This document shows, one piece after another, positions 9,256-17,677 of a stretch of 49,564 nucleotides of DNA. The translations under genes and the position numbers were made by a program. Below the pieces are notes generated by a model that saw nothing but the letters and a program-made list of their open reading frames with translations, was not told where the DNA came from and ran no database searches. Each line of letters begins with the position of its first letter. The first letter of the stretch is position 1. Source of the stretch: Methylococcus sp. (GTDB lineage Bacteria > Pseudomonadota > Gammaproteobacteria > Methylococcales > Methylococcaceae); assembly GCA_007280285.1 (NCBI GenBank), contig QYQA01000060.1:1-49564 (forward strand). The letters are read 5' to 3'.

Positions 9256-10235
9256 CAATCTTGAAGCCTCACTCTTGGATCAACCAACATATAAGAAATA
9301 TCCGTTAACAAAAGCCCAAGGATATAGAGGAAGGACCCTAAGAAAACCATGGCGCGAACAATCGCGAAATCTTGCTGATTGATCGCGTCGATCGTATAGC
9401 TACCGAGTCCTGGAATAGCAAAAAAAGACTCTGTTAATAACGATCCCGTGAACAGCAGTGGCAAGACCACCACGACGCCGGTCAAGATCGGGATCATCGC
9501 ATTCTTGAGGACATGAACCGTCAGGACCTTGGCTTCACTGAGCCCTTTAGCCCTTGCTGTTCGGACATAATCCTGTTCAATTTCCTCGAGAAAAAGGGTC
9601 CGATACCAACGAACCCCAGAACCCACCCCGGCGAGGGTGCCAATCAGAACCGGAAGGACGATGAAGCGGATCGCTTCAAGCCCACTATCGTAGCCTGAGA
9701 TGGGCACCCACTGGAGGCATTTGCCCACTAAAAACTGACCCCCAATGATGTAGAACAGCGTCGAAATGGACATCAGCATGATACAAAGCGCAGCCCCCCA
9801 GACTTCAAGGTAGGTCAATCTAAAAAAGACCAGCAACAAGGCCAAAGAGATATCCATCAACAGACCCACGATCAACGAAGGGACCGCAATCGCCAAGGAA
9901 GGCCCCATGCGTTGCCTGATGTCGGCACCGATATCGCGGCCGGCGTCGGAATGACCGAAGCGGAACAGGAACAGCCCAAGTGATTTCTCAACAAAGATGG
10001 TCTTCGTAAGGACCTCAAGGCCTTCGGCCTTCCCGTTATAGAAGAGCGGCAGGTCATAGCCTCGTTCATGGGTCCACTTAGCAATCCCCTCCTGGGTGAC
10101 ATGCTTTTGCCCAAGATGCATCCTCGCCATGTCCTCAGGTGAATTGATCACAAAAAAAAGTACAAAGGTGAGAAGGTTGATACCGATCAGCAGCGGCACG
10201 GTGGTCAACAGCCGACGCAAAAGATAGGCACTCAT
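9255..10235 (-). CDS. Peptide ABC transporter permease (DppB/YejB-like)
   Basis: A 326-residue permease with the typical OppB/DppB N terminus (MSAYLLRRLLTTVPLLIGI), six predicted membrane helices, and the EAA loop DYVRTARAKGLSEAKVLTVH followed by KNAMIPILTG. It pairs with the larger permease encoded downstream. Its start overlaps the binding-protein stop as ATGA (10232-10235). The periplasmic loop after helix 1 includes a segment specific to this protein (EDMARMHLGQKH). Identity as a family 5 peptide-type permease is secure, while the substrate is not. Confidence 0.93.
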   Translation of the reverse strand: MSAYLLRRLLTTVPLLIGINLLTFVLFFVINSPEDMARMHLGQKHVTQEGIAKWTHERGYDLPLFYNGKAEGLEVLTKTIFVEKSLGLFLFRFGHSDAGRDIGADIRQRMGPSLAIAVPSLIVGLLMDISLALLLVFFRLTYLEVWGAALCIMLMSISTLFYIIGGQFLVGKCLQWVPISGYDSGLEAIRFIVLPVLIGTLAGVGSGVRWYRTLFLEEIEQDYVRTARAKGLSEAKVLTVHVLKNAMIPILTGVVVVLPLLFTGSLLTESFFAIPGLGSYTIDAINQQDFAIVRAMVFLGSFLYILGLLLTDISYMLVDPRVRLQD

Positions 10236-12397
10236 CGGGCCGGTGATCTCATTCTAAGACGGTAGGCCCAAAAAGCCGGCCAGAGGAGGGCAATAAAGAG
10301 GACCAGACCAAGGGCCAGTGGCCAATAGATAGGCCGATTCCATTCAGCCCGCCGTTCAGCCCGCAGGGCGGCATCAATCCTCAGATATTTAAGGCCATTA
10401 TTGGCCATGAGGTTCGGTTTGTAGTTCTGGTACCACGCATGGCGAAGACTGAAGCTTTTGGGATGAACGCCAAAGACCCAGGGCGCATCATGCCGAACGA
10501 TGGCCTGCATCTTTTGGATGATCTCCAGCCGTTTTTCATCATCGTCCATCGACCGCATGGCTAGAAACCATCGATCAAACTCAGGATTCCGATAGTTGGC
10601 TGCATTCTCTCCCCCCTTGGAGGCCTTCGCGTTCTCCCCATAGAGGAGAAAAAAGAAGTTTTCAGGATCAGGGTAGTCCGCATTCCAGCCCCAGCGAAAC
10701 AACTGGGCATTGCCATTCGCCATCTTCTGCTGAAACTGATTGTAATCCGTGGTCCTCAAAACCAGCTGGAGACCAATCTTGGCCAGTTGCTTTCGATACC
10801 AATTGAGGAGTGGCTTGTCATCAGCCCCCGACATCGTCGTATCAAGATAAAGCACCAAGGGCTGCTGCGTCTTAGGATCAATCCCATGAGGATACCCGGC
10901 CTCCTTCAGGAGGCGCTCAGCCTCCAGGAGGGGCTTCCGCTTGGGGCTCCCCATCACCCAGTCGTAGACCAAGGGATTCATGCCCGCCTCACCTTCAAGA
11001 TAACCAAAGATTCCCGGCGGCAACATCCCCTGAGCCGGCACCCCGCGACCATTCATAAAAATGGCAATAAATTCCTCTTCATCAATGGCGAGACTGATGG
11101 CTTGCCGCAGCCGCGTAGGGCCAGGGTCAAGGCCTCCCACCACGGGATCTTGCATGTTAAAACCAAGATACAAGATGGAGGCCGTCACCGCGGTATCAAG
11201 GTGAATGCCCTTTAAGAGGAGATCCTCGGTCAATTCGGCCTGGCCCACCCCTGAAAACTGGATCGCCTGATCAAAGTTGTCAGAAGCCAACCCCGAGGCA
11301 TCATAGTAGCCTTGAAGAAACTTACTCCAATAGGGAATCGTTTCCTTCTCAAGAACGAAGATGACCTGATCCATCAGGGGGAGCCGCTGACCTCGATCCT
11401 TGAGCAGCCCCAACGCCTGATCTGAGGGTTCTCCGGCACTGGGGTAAAGCTCCTCGTGATAATGGGGGTTCCGTTCCAATACCATCCGCCGATTGGGATT
11501 GTTCTCGGTCAGCTGGAAGGGGCCTGAACCCACGGGATACCAGTCAAGGGTGATGTTCTTGGCCTTAAGCCGCGGCTGAGCGTAGAAAGCATCCGCCTCG
11601 AAGGGCATCGGTGCAAAAAAAGGCATGGCCAACCAAAACCGAAACTGCGGGTACTTGCCTTTTATCTTGATCTTGAAGTGATGTTCATTAAGCACCTCTA
11701 CCCCTTCAAGGGGGTAGGGCCGAAGGTCAAGCCAACCCCCCTGTTTTCGGCGAGCCTCAAAATCAAGGGCTAACCGCTCCCCAAGAGGTCTGAGACCCAC
11801 AATCAGGTCGGCCATCATTTCAGCGACCGGTGAATGGACCTCAGGATGCGCGAGCCGCTTGATTTGATAGAGGTAGTCATCGGCTGTGACCGGCCTTGAG
11901 GCGACCGCATCAAAATCTTGAAGACGCTCAATCCCCTCAAGGTCCTTTGCCGAGAGATCATGAAAACGATAAGCCGCCTCGCCCGTTTGAACAAAAGCCG
12001 GATGCGGTTGATAGGCTAGATCCTGACGAAGATCGATGTCGTAAACACTGTAAGCAATCGTCGCTTCAAGGGCATTGTCCGCCAGCACCTCACCGTTGTG
12101 ATCAAGATAAGTCACCGTGGGAAGTTGAAGGGCCGCCAGCGGCTCCAGCTGATAGGGCCTTTGAAGGTATGCATACTGGAGGGGAGGCTCATAGACCTGC
12201 GCAATGATCTCCAATTCGTTCGCGCTGTAAGCGCGGGCCGGATCCAAATGCTTAGGCCGCTCCTCAAACGAGGTGTAAAGAATATTCTTAAGGGCTTCTG
12301 CTGCCGGATAGGGGTTATTGGGGGGACTCCCACAGCCGTCAAGCATCACCGCAACGATCCAGAAGGTAACGCCCGATCGAAAGCCCTTAAGAACCAT
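10232..12397 (-). CDS. Peptide-type solute-binding protein (SBP family 5) with C-terminal membrane helix
   Basis: A 721-residue family 5 extracellular solute-binding protein, the first gene of the importer operon. The N terminus looks like a signal with a lipobox-like end (VAVMLDGC), although Asp before Gly is atypical. The central part shows the family's features, including VGSGPFQLTENNPNRRMVLERNPHYH and FRWGWNADYPDPENFFFLLYG. Unusually, a hydrophobic helix (about residues 692-712, WPLALGLVLFIALLWPAFWAY) lies at the C terminus, followed by a basic tail. The protein would thus be tethered at its C terminus. At 721 residues it is longer than YejA (about 600). Confidence 0.88.
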   Translation of the reverse strand: MVLKGFRSGVTFWIVAVMLDGCGSPPNNPYPAAEALKNILYTSFEERPKHLDPARAYSANELEIIAQVYEPPLQYAYLQRPYQLEPLAALQLPTVTYLDHNGEVLADNALEATIAYSVYDIDLRQDLAYQPHPAFVQTGEAAYRFHDLSAKDLEGIERLQDFDAVASRPVTADDYLYQIKRLAHPEVHSPVAEMMADLIVGLRPLGERLALDFEARRKQGGWLDLRPYPLEGVEVLNEHHFKIKIKGKYPQFRFWLAMPFFAPMPFEADAFYAQPRLKAKNITLDWYPVGSGPFQLTENNPNRRMVLERNPHYHEELYPSAGEPSDQALGLLKDRGQRLPLMDQVIFVLEKETIPYWSKFLQGYYDASGLASDNFDQAIQFSGVGQAELTEDLLLKGIHLDTAVTASILYLGFNMQDPVVGGLDPGPTRLRQAISLAIDEEEFIAIFMNGRGVPAQGMLPPGIFGYLEGEAGMNPLVYDWVMGSPKRKPLLEAERLLKEAGYPHGIDPKTQQPLVLYLDTTMSGADDKPLLNWYRKQLAKIGLQLVLRTTDYNQFQQKMANGNAQLFRWGWNADYPDPENFFFLLYGENAKASKGGENAANYRNPEFDRWFLAMRSMDDDEKRLEIIQKMQAIVRHDAPWVFGVHPKSFSLRHAWYQNYKPNLMANNGLKYLRIDAALRAERRAEWNRPIYWPLALGLVLFIALLWPAFWAYRLRMRSPAR

Positions 12398-12458
12398 GAT
12401 GGATGAACCGCCCCTCGCTTGTGAATATGTGCGCGTTTACTCTGCCCTAATGCCTTAA

Positions 12459-12464
12459 ATTATA
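12459..12464 (-). promoter_or_regulatory. Candidate -10 element for the peptide importer operon
   Basis: On the minus strand the sequence reads TATAAT, about 62 bases upstream of the binding-protein start. No good -35 is seen at normal spacing, so the call rests on the perfect -10 and the divergent layout with skp. Confidence 0.35.
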
Positions 12465-12517
12465 CGATGATTGAGACTAATCCGGGCATTCGACCCCAGG
12501 CCATAGCGCAAGTCTTG

Positions 12518-12523
12518 TATAAT
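12518..12523 (+). promoter_or_regulatory. -10 element of the skp-fabZ-lpxA promoter
   Basis: A perfect TATAAT lies 84 bases before skp in the divergent intergenic gap of 209 bases. The -35 region is weak. The expected transcript start near 12530 opens a leader in which 12527-12533 (TTGGGGG) can pair with 12563-12569 (CCCCCAA), closing a hairpin over the first 40 bases. Confidence 0.5.
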
Positions 12524-12606
12524 ACTTTGGGGGCCAGATGTTCGGCGTCTTGAGGACGTCATCCCCCAAGCGCCCATCGACCAACCTAATCTCAGGGATC
12601 TAAAGC

Positions 12607-13113
12607 ATGTCAAAGAAAATTCTTGTTGCAATCTGTGGTGTTCTGCTCAGCACTGGTTTGGCGGCGGCCGACCTTAAAGTCGGCGTGGTCGATCTTCGTA
12701 AACTAGTTGATCAGTCAGCCCAGAGCCAAAAATCACAGGCCGAGCTCAAGAAGGAATTTCAGCCCCGTGAGAATAAGTTGGTCAACGAACAGAAGGAACT
12801 CAAGAAGCTCGAGGAAAAGCTCGAGAAGGATGTCGCCGTCATGACCGAAGCAGACAAGCGCAAGCTTGAGAAGGACCTGATCGATCGCGGCCGTGAATTC
12901 AAGCGCGCCATGGATGAGATGCGTCAGGACTATGGCCTCCGCGCTAATCAGGAAATGGCTAAGATCCAGAAAGTGGTACAAGAAGCCATCCAAACCGTGG
13001 CCAAGGAACAGACCTTCGACCTGATTCTGGTCGATGGCGTGGCTTTCGCTAAGGATTCCCTCAACATCACGGATGAAGTTGAAAAGAAGCTGGCCGGCGG
13101 CATCAAAAAGTAA
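12607..13113 (+). CDS. skp: Periplasmic chaperone Skp/OmpH
   Basis: A 168-residue Skp (OmpH) with a Sec signal peptide ([17 protein letters not shown]) followed by a long charged coiled coil (about residues 35-115, rich in Lys, Glu and Gln) and a C-terminal strand region ([22 protein letters not shown]). Skp holds unfolded outer-membrane proteins in the periplasm and delivers them to the Bam complex. Length and order match the family. In many proteobacteria skp sits between bamA and lpxD. Here it begins a unit with its own promoter, and fabZ and lpxA follow without lpxD. Confidence 0.95.
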   Translation: MSKKILVAICGVLLSTGLAAADLKVGVVDLRKLVDQSAQSQKSQAELKKEFQPRENKLVNEQKELKKLEEKLEKDVAVMTEADKRKLEKDLIDRGREFKRAMDEMRQDYGLRANQEMAKIQKVVQEAIQTVAKEQTFDLILVDGVAFAKDSLNITDEVEKKLAGGIKK

Positions 13114-13165
13114 TCAACCGTCCCCTGATCACGCCCATCGGTCCACGACATCACAGGTTAATCAT

Positions 13166-13606
13166 TTGGATATTCAAGAAATCAAGGAATATCTGCCGCA
13201 CCGGTATCCCTTCCTTCTGATCGACAGAGTTCTTGAGGTCGAGCCGGGTAAACGGCTGTTGGCGCTCAAAAACGTGACCTACAACGAGCCTTTCTTTACC
13301 GGGCACTTTCCGGCCGTGCCGATCATGCCCGGCGTGTTGATCATCGAGGCTCTGGCTCAGGCAACCGGCCTTTTGGCCGGTCGCTCAATGGAAGGACTGG
13401 TCGGCAAAGGTCGAACCTACTATCTCGTGGGCCTCGACAAGGTCCGCTTTAAGCGCCCCGTTGTGCCTGGAGACCAACTCCACCTTGAGGCCACTTATGT
13501 GCGCCATAAACGCAATATCTGGGCCTTCGAGTGTCGCGCCGAAGTCGCCGGTGAATTCGTCGCCAGCGCCGAGATCATGTGTGCGGCTGCGGAGGACAAC
13601 GCTTGA
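13166..13606 (+). CDS. fabZ: 3-hydroxyacyl-[ACP] dehydratase FabZ
   Basis: A 146-residue FabZ hot-dog-fold enzyme that dehydrates 3-hydroxyacyl-ACP in fatty acid synthesis and competes with lipid A synthesis for hydroxyacyl-ACP. The N-terminal [15 protein letters not shown] is diagnostic. The catalytic pair is H47 ([11 protein letters not shown]) and E61 ([11 protein letters not shown]), with the correct spacing of 14. The start is taken as TTG 13166, preceded by AGG at suitable distance; no ATG or GTG lies between this point and the end of skp. Its stop overlaps the lpxA start. Confidence 0.95.
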   Translation: MDIQEIKEYLPHRYPFLLIDRVLEVEPGKRLLALKNVTYNEPFFTGHFPAVPIMPGVLIIEALAQATGLLAGRSMEGLVGKGRTYYLVGLDKVRFKRPVVPGDQLHLEATYVRHKRNIWAFECRAEVAGEFVASAEIMCAAAEDNA

Positions 13607-14373
13607 TCCATGCCTCGGCCTTGATTGACCCCACGGCGCGACTCGCCGCGGACGTCAGCGTTGGCCCCTTTACCGTGATCGGGCCTCAGGTTGAAATCGG
13701 CGCCGGAACGGTGATTGGGCCTCACGTGGTCATCAAGGGACCGACCCTTATCGGCCGATTCAATCGGATCTTCCAGTTTGCCTCCATTGGCGAGGACCCA
13801 CAGGACAAGAAATACCAGGGTGAAATCACCCGCCTTGAGATCGGGGACCGCAATACCATCCGGGAATACGTCACCGTTCATCGAGGCACTCTCCAAGATG
13901 CCGCACTCACCAAAATCGGGAATGACAACCTCCTGATGGCCTATACCCATGTCGCCCATGACTGTGTGATTGGGAATCACGTCATCATGGCCAACGGGGC
14001 ATCGCTCGCGGGCCATGTCCGCGTCGATGATCACGCCATCCTCGGGGGCTTTACCTTGGTCCATCAGTTCTGCCAAATCGGCCGCCAGAGCTTTTCTGGC
14101 ATGGGGAGCGTCATCAGCCGCGATATTCCGCCTTATGTCATGGTCGGCGGCAGTCCGACCAAACCCCGCGGCATCAATAACGTCGGCATGGAGCGCCTCG
14201 GCTACGATCCCGACGCTATCCTGCAAATCAAGCGCGGGTTCAAAGTCATCTACAAATCCCGCCTAAAGCTTGAAGAAGCGATCGAACAGCTGGCGACCAT
14301 GGCGGAGCAATCCCCAGAGATCGTGCCGATGCTTGATTTTCTAAGACAAAGCGGTCGCAGCATCATCCGCTAA
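13603..14373 (+). CDS. lpxA: UDP-N-acetylglucosamine acyltransferase LpxA
   Basis: A 256-residue LpxA, the first enzyme of lipid A synthesis, which transfers a hydroxyacyl chain from ACP to UDP-GlcNAc. The left-handed beta-helix hexapeptide repeats are plain through the first 190 residues, and the [12 protein letters not shown] block carries the catalytic His region. The start is TTG at 13603, overlapping the fabZ stop (TTGA), with GGAGG eight bases upstream. This gives the normal N terminus [12 protein letters not shown]. An in-frame ATG at 13579 would add eight unrelated residues inside fabZ. Confidence 0.96.
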   Translation: MIHASALIDPTARLAADVSVGPFTVIGPQVEIGAGTVIGPHVVIKGPTLIGRFNRIFQFASIGEDPQDKKYQGEITRLEIGDRNTIREYVTVHRGTLQDAALTKIGNDNLLMAYTHVAHDCVIGNHVIMANGASLAGHVRVDDHAILGGFTLVHQFCQIGRQSFSGMGSVISRDIPPYVMVGGSPTKPRGINNVGMERLGYDPDAILQIKRGFKVIYKSRLKLEEAIEQLATMAEQSPEIVPMLDFLRQSGRSIIR

Positions 14374-14392
14374 CAACAGAGAACCTGCCCAC

Positions 14393-14992
14393 ATGCTGGT
14401 CGCAACCGCCATGGACATCCTTGCAGGCTTTGATGAGGCGGGACGGGGATGTCTTGCGGGGCCCGTCATTGCCGCTGCGGTCATTCTCCCTCCTGAAGGA
14501 GATCCCATTCTAGGTCTTGATGACTCCAAGCGATTAAGCCCGAAGGCGCGGGCCCGGCTGGCCGACCTCATCAAGACAGAGGCTCTAGCCTTCGCCGTGG
14601 GGCGTGCTGAACCCCTTGAAATCGATCACTACAACATTCTTAGGGCCTCGCTCCTGGCGATGCAAAGAGCCTGTCAAAGCCTTTCCTTGACCCCGACCTA
14701 TGGCCTGATTGATGGCCCTCATTGCCCTGATCTTCCCTTTAGAACGAAAGGAATCATCCATGGCGACCGACTGGAACCTTCTATTTCAGCGGCGTCCATC
14801 CTCGCCAAAGTGGCAAGGGATCAGGAAATGATCATGGCCGATCGGCTTTACCCAGGATACGGCTTTGCTGTCCACAAAGGCTATCCAACAGCGGCCCATC
14901 GAAAAGCGCTGATGGCCCTCGGGCCCTCACCCATCCATAGAATGAGCTTCAAGCCCGTAGAGGCGGCCATTGATCGCCTTGAGACCATCTGA
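14393..14992 (+). CDS. rnhB: Ribonuclease HII
   Basis: A 199-residue RNase HII that nicks RNA in RNA-DNA hybrids, including single ribonucleotides in DNA. Acidic catalytic residues are visible as D14 and E15 (GFDEAGRGCLAGP), a third Asp in GLIDGPHCPD and the region EPSISAASILAKVARDQ. The usual YGFAVHKGYPTAAH follows. ATG 14411 is an alternative start six codons later. The gene follows lpxA by 19 bases, echoing the lpxA-lpxB-rnhB order seen in many genomes, but without lpxB. Confidence 0.95.
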   Translation: MLVATAMDILAGFDEAGRGCLAGPVIAAAVILPPEGDPILGLDDSKRLSPKARARLADLIKTEALAFAVGRAEPLEIDHYNILRASLLAMQRACQSLSLTPTYGLIDGPHCPDLPFRTKGIIHGDRLEPSISAASILAKVARDQEMIMADRLYPGYGFAVHKGYPTAAHRKALMALGPSPIHRMSFKPVEAAIDRLETI

Positions 14993-15675
14993 TGAAGGTC
15001 CTTTCGATCAACCTTGGAACCCCGAAGACCCTTCTTTATCGCGGCAAGACCGTCAAGACCGGGATCTTCAAAACACCGACCGAGGGGCCTCAGACGGCGA
15101 CCTTTGAAGGCTTCATCGGCGACCATCAAGCCGATCTCAAGCATCACGGCGGCCCCGACAAGGCAATTTATGTCTACGATCACATCAATCTCGGTTACTG
15201 GGCCCTTAAACGCGGCGAATCGGACTATCCCCCAGGCCATCTCGGGGAAAATCTGACGGTCACCGGAATGGAGGATGAAAACGTTCACCTCGGGGATGTC
15301 TTTGTCATGGGCACGACCGAACTTCAGGTCACCCAACCCCGGGTTCCCTGTTTCAAGCTGGGCGTCAAACTCAAAGACGCCGGATTCGTCGGCGATTTCC
15401 TTCGCTCAGGCCGAACCGGATTTTATCTTCGGGTACTCAAAGAGGGGACCATCAGCGCCGGAGATACGATTATGAAGTGCCGCGAGGATCCGGCGCCCAT
15501 CAGTATCAAAGAGGCGATGAAGTGCCTCATTCAAGGACCCGAGCAGCGCCCCATGATCGAACGAGTCCTCGCCAATGAAGCCCTTTCCCTGGCCTGGCGC
15601 TTGGACCTTCAGGATCGATTCGCCACCCATCATGCGGCAGATCACCCGATGACGACATCGCCTTCATCAACATAG
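14992..15675 (+). CDS. MOSC domain protein (YiiM-like)
   Basis: A 227-residue MOSC-domain protein with a C-terminal three-helix extension like YiiM. Family members bind molybdenum cofactor and some reduce N-hydroxylated compounds. Visible landmarks are the N-terminal strand MKVLSINLGTPKT, DHQADLKHHGGPDKAIYVYD, GHLGENLTVTGM and the conserved Cys in RVPCFKLGVKLKD. The C-terminal IERVLANEALSLAWRLDLQDR matches the helical extension. It starts on the last base of the rnhB stop (TGATG), indicating coupling. The physiological substrate is unknown. Confidence 0.9.
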   Translation: MKVLSINLGTPKTLLYRGKTVKTGIFKTPTEGPQTATFEGFIGDHQADLKHHGGPDKAIYVYDHINLGYWALKRGESDYPPGHLGENLTVTGMEDENVHLGDVFVMGTTELQVTQPRVPCFKLGVKLKDAGFVGDFLRSGRTGFYLRVLKEGTISAGDTIMKCREDPAPISIKEAMKCLIQGPEQRPMIERVLANEALSLAWRLDLQDRFATHHAADHPMTTSPSST

Positions 15676-15704
15676 ACTCATCCCTTTTTTTAAGTCACCG
15701 CCCT

Positions 15705-16157
15705 ATGACCACCGATAAACTTTTTTTCTTCCCACCCCCCATCGTAGCCCTTCTCCTGATCGGGGCAGCCCGCAGCCTCGATCAGATCGCTTCTTGGATC
15801 TGTCTCGTTCCCGCCTCGTCGGGCGGGATCGTCTGGGTGGCGGCAGGCCTCGGCTTGGCCGCATCCGCCGCGTTTCAGTTCCATGCGATCAAGACCACCG
15901 CCCTTCCGATGGGCACCCCGACCCAGCTGGTCACCCTTGGCGCCTATCTTTGGACCCGGAACCCGATGTATCTTGGGATCGTGACCGCGCTGCTAGGGCT
16001 CGCGGTAATGATGGGAACACTGCCTTACTGGCTGGTTCCGCCGGTCTTTTTTTTGATCATAAATCGGATTCATATCCCCTATGAAGAGGCTCAGCTTGAG
16101 GCGGCCTTTGGGCCGCGCTATGTGCGCTACAAAAACGCAGTGCAGCGCTGGCTCTGA
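15705..16157 (+). CDS. Isoprenylcysteine carboxyl methyltransferase-family membrane protein
   Basis: A 150-residue integral membrane protein with about four hydrophobic segments. The motif LVTLGAYLWTRNPMYLGI and the C-terminal PYEEAQLEAAFGPRYVRYKNAVQRWL are typical of the ICMT/PEMT-type SAM-dependent methyltransferases found in bacteria. Bacterial members generally have unknown substrates. Low-complexity T and C runs precede the start. The gene ends 26 bases before a strong bidirectional terminator that closes the skp-to-here unit. Confidence 0.88.
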   Translation: MTTDKLFFFPPPIVALLLIGAARSLDQIASWICLVPASSGGIVWVAAGLGLAASAAFQFHAIKTTALPMGTPTQLVTLGAYLWTRNPMYLGIVTALLGLAVMMGTLPYWLVPPVFFLIINRIHIPYEEAQLEAAFGPRYVRYKNAVQRWL

Positions 16158-16182
16158 GCTTCGATCCTTGGAAGACATAAAA

Positions 16183-16219
16183 AAACCGGCGCTGTCCGAA
16201 TCATAAACAGCGCCGGTTT
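16183..16219. terminator. Bidirectional intrinsic terminator
   Basis: A perfect 13-base-pair stem (AAACCGGCGCTGT at 16183-16195 with its complement at 16207-16219) and an 11-base loop lies between convergent genes. A-rich sequence precedes it (16179-16185) and TTT ends it, so it can stop transcription from both the methyltransferase gene and hpnH. Confidence 0.9.
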
Positions 16220-16237
16220 CTTGGGGGGTGGGTCGTC

Positions 16238-17344
16238 TTAGTCGACGGCCTCGATCGGGATGGTGCGGCGAACTTTTGAAGGCTCGCTATCCACCAGATA
16301 TTCCGGGGTCTTTTCTTCCACCATCGCACCGCTGGTATTAGGGCCCATGATGGACACCAGGGCCGCCTTCAGGGGGTGACGGAGCGCGTCCTCAACGGCG
16401 GTCGCTTCAAAACCACAGTGGGCCATGCAATTGGCGCATTTGGGGTTCTTGGAATTCCCATATTTATCCCAAGGCGTTTCTTCCATCAAGGCTTTGAAGG
16501 AAGGTGCATAGCCCTCGTCGACCAGCAGATAGCAAGGCTTTTGCCAGCCAAAGACATTGCGGGTCGGGTTACCCCAGGGCGTACAGTTGTAGCTCTGGTT
16601 CCCGGCCAGAAAGTCGAGGTAGAGGCTCGAATGGTTGAGCTGCCACTTACGACCCCGCCCCAGCTTAAAGACATCACGGAACAGCTGCTTGCTGTCGCGC
16701 ATCTTAATGAAGATATCCTGCTGGGGGGCGTGTTCATAGCTGAATCCAGGAGCAATCGTCGCCCCTTCAACGCCAAGCTCATTGCAGTAATCAAGAAACT
16801 TCGCGATCTCCTCAGCGCCTTCCCCTTGAAACAGGGTGCAATTGATGGTGACCCTGAAGCCGCGACTGATCGCCATCTTGATCGCGTCAACAGCGCGCTC
16901 AAAGACGCCCTCCTGACAGACCGAGGTATCGTGGCGATCTTCGTTACCATCCAGATGAATCGAGAAGGTCAAAAAAGGAGAAGGCTTGTAGTCGTCCATG
17001 CGCTTTTTGAGCAACAGCGCATTGGTGCAGAGGTAAACATACTTGCCACGCGCAATGATGCCCTCTACGACTTCTGGGAGCTCTTTATGCAGTAACGGCT
17101 CGCCACCGGCGATCGAAACGATCGGTGCGCCGCATTCATCCACAGCCTCAAGGCACTCCTCAACGCTCAAGCGGCGATTCAGGATCTCATCGGGATAATC
17201 AATCTTACCGCAACCCGCACAGGCGAGATTGCAGCGAAACAAGGGCTCGAGCATGAGCACCAGAGGATATTTCTGTTTGCCGGCCAGCTTCTGCTTCAGC
17301 AGGTATTTTGCAACGGTGAACTGCTGCCTTAATGGAACGCCCAT
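16238..17344 (-). CDS. hpnH: Hopanoid biosynthesis radical SAM protein HpnH
   Basis: A 368-residue radical SAM enzyme that joins a 5'-deoxyadenosyl group to diploptene to make adenosylhopane, the first step in side-chain extension. The iron-sulfur motif is C38-x3-C42-x2-C45 (CNLACAGC), after the characteristic MGVPLRQQFTVAKYLLKQKL start. The C-terminal CANCMAHCGFEATAVEDA carries additional conserved cysteines. ATG 17344 is chosen because GGAGG lies five bases upstream. The gene is divergent from the squalene synthase-shc operon, so the hopanoid genes share one control region. Confidence 0.96.
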   Translation of the reverse strand: MGVPLRQQFTVAKYLLKQKLAGKQKYPLVLMLEPLFRCNLACAGCGKIDYPDEILNRRLSVEECLEAVDECGAPIVSIAGGEPLLHKELPEVVEGIIARGKYVYLCTNALLLKKRMDDYKPSPFLTFSIHLDGNEDRHDTSVCQEGVFERAVDAIKMAISRGFRVTINCTLFQGEGAEEIAKFLDYCNELGVEGATIAPGFSYEHAPQQDIFIKMRDSKQLFRDVFKLGRGRKWQLNHSSLYLDFLAGNQSYNCTPWGNPTRNVFGWQKPCYLLVDEGYAPSFKALMEETPWDKYGNSKNPKCANCMAHCGFEATAVEDALRHPLKAALVSIMGPNTSGAMVEEKTPEYLVDSEPSKVRRTIPIEAVD

Positions 17345-17493
17345 GTGTCCTCCACAGGATAAGGGTTCATTGGTCGGATGGGCCAAATGGAGGCCCCCGG
17401 TGGTGCCGGAAGTCGACGCCAAGATGTTGCGGATTCCAGCAGCTGGAGTCCTCCTAAAGGATCTCCATTAAAAATGCGTATATTTCAGGGTAA

Positions 17494-17522
17494 ATGGTAG
17501 CCCGTAGTTGTATTTTCCTCAA
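17494..17522 (-). promoter_or_regulatory. hpnH promoter
   Basis: On the minus strand TTGAGG (17522-17517) and TACCAT (17499-17494) are separated by 17 bases, placing a sigma70-type promoter about 150 bases upstream of hpnH. It lies back to back with the squalene synthase promoter. Confidence 0.5.
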
Positions 17523-17549
17523 CTCTTTTTAGTGAAAAAACAACATTGC

Positions 17550-17577
17550 TTGACGTAAACCACAAAAAAGCTAGAAT
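17550..17577 (+). promoter_or_regulatory. Promoter of the squalene synthase-shc-hpn operon
   Basis: TTGACG (17550-17555) and TAGAAT (17572-17577) are separated by 16 bases, a good sigma70 match. The leader to the ATG at 17678 is about 95 bases. The 333-base gap between hpnH and the synthase gene (17345-17677) holds these two divergent promoters and no gene. Confidence 0.6.
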
Positions 17578-17677
17578 TTAGGTACCTGCGCCACTTTGGG
17601 CGTGTCGCTTCATTTGCAGCGATCATTCAAGAAAGCCAATCTGATTCAAGGACTTGAAGGAAACCGCTCACCACTGC

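Noticed and set aside
13495-14226. Open frame of 243 codons on the minus strand across lpxA
   Set aside because: It mirrors the hexapeptide repeats of lpxA and has no domain of its own.
16376-17095. Open frame of 239 codons on the plus strand inside hpnH
   Set aside because: hpnH on the opposite strand carries intact radical SAM motifs and a good start; the antisense frame has none.
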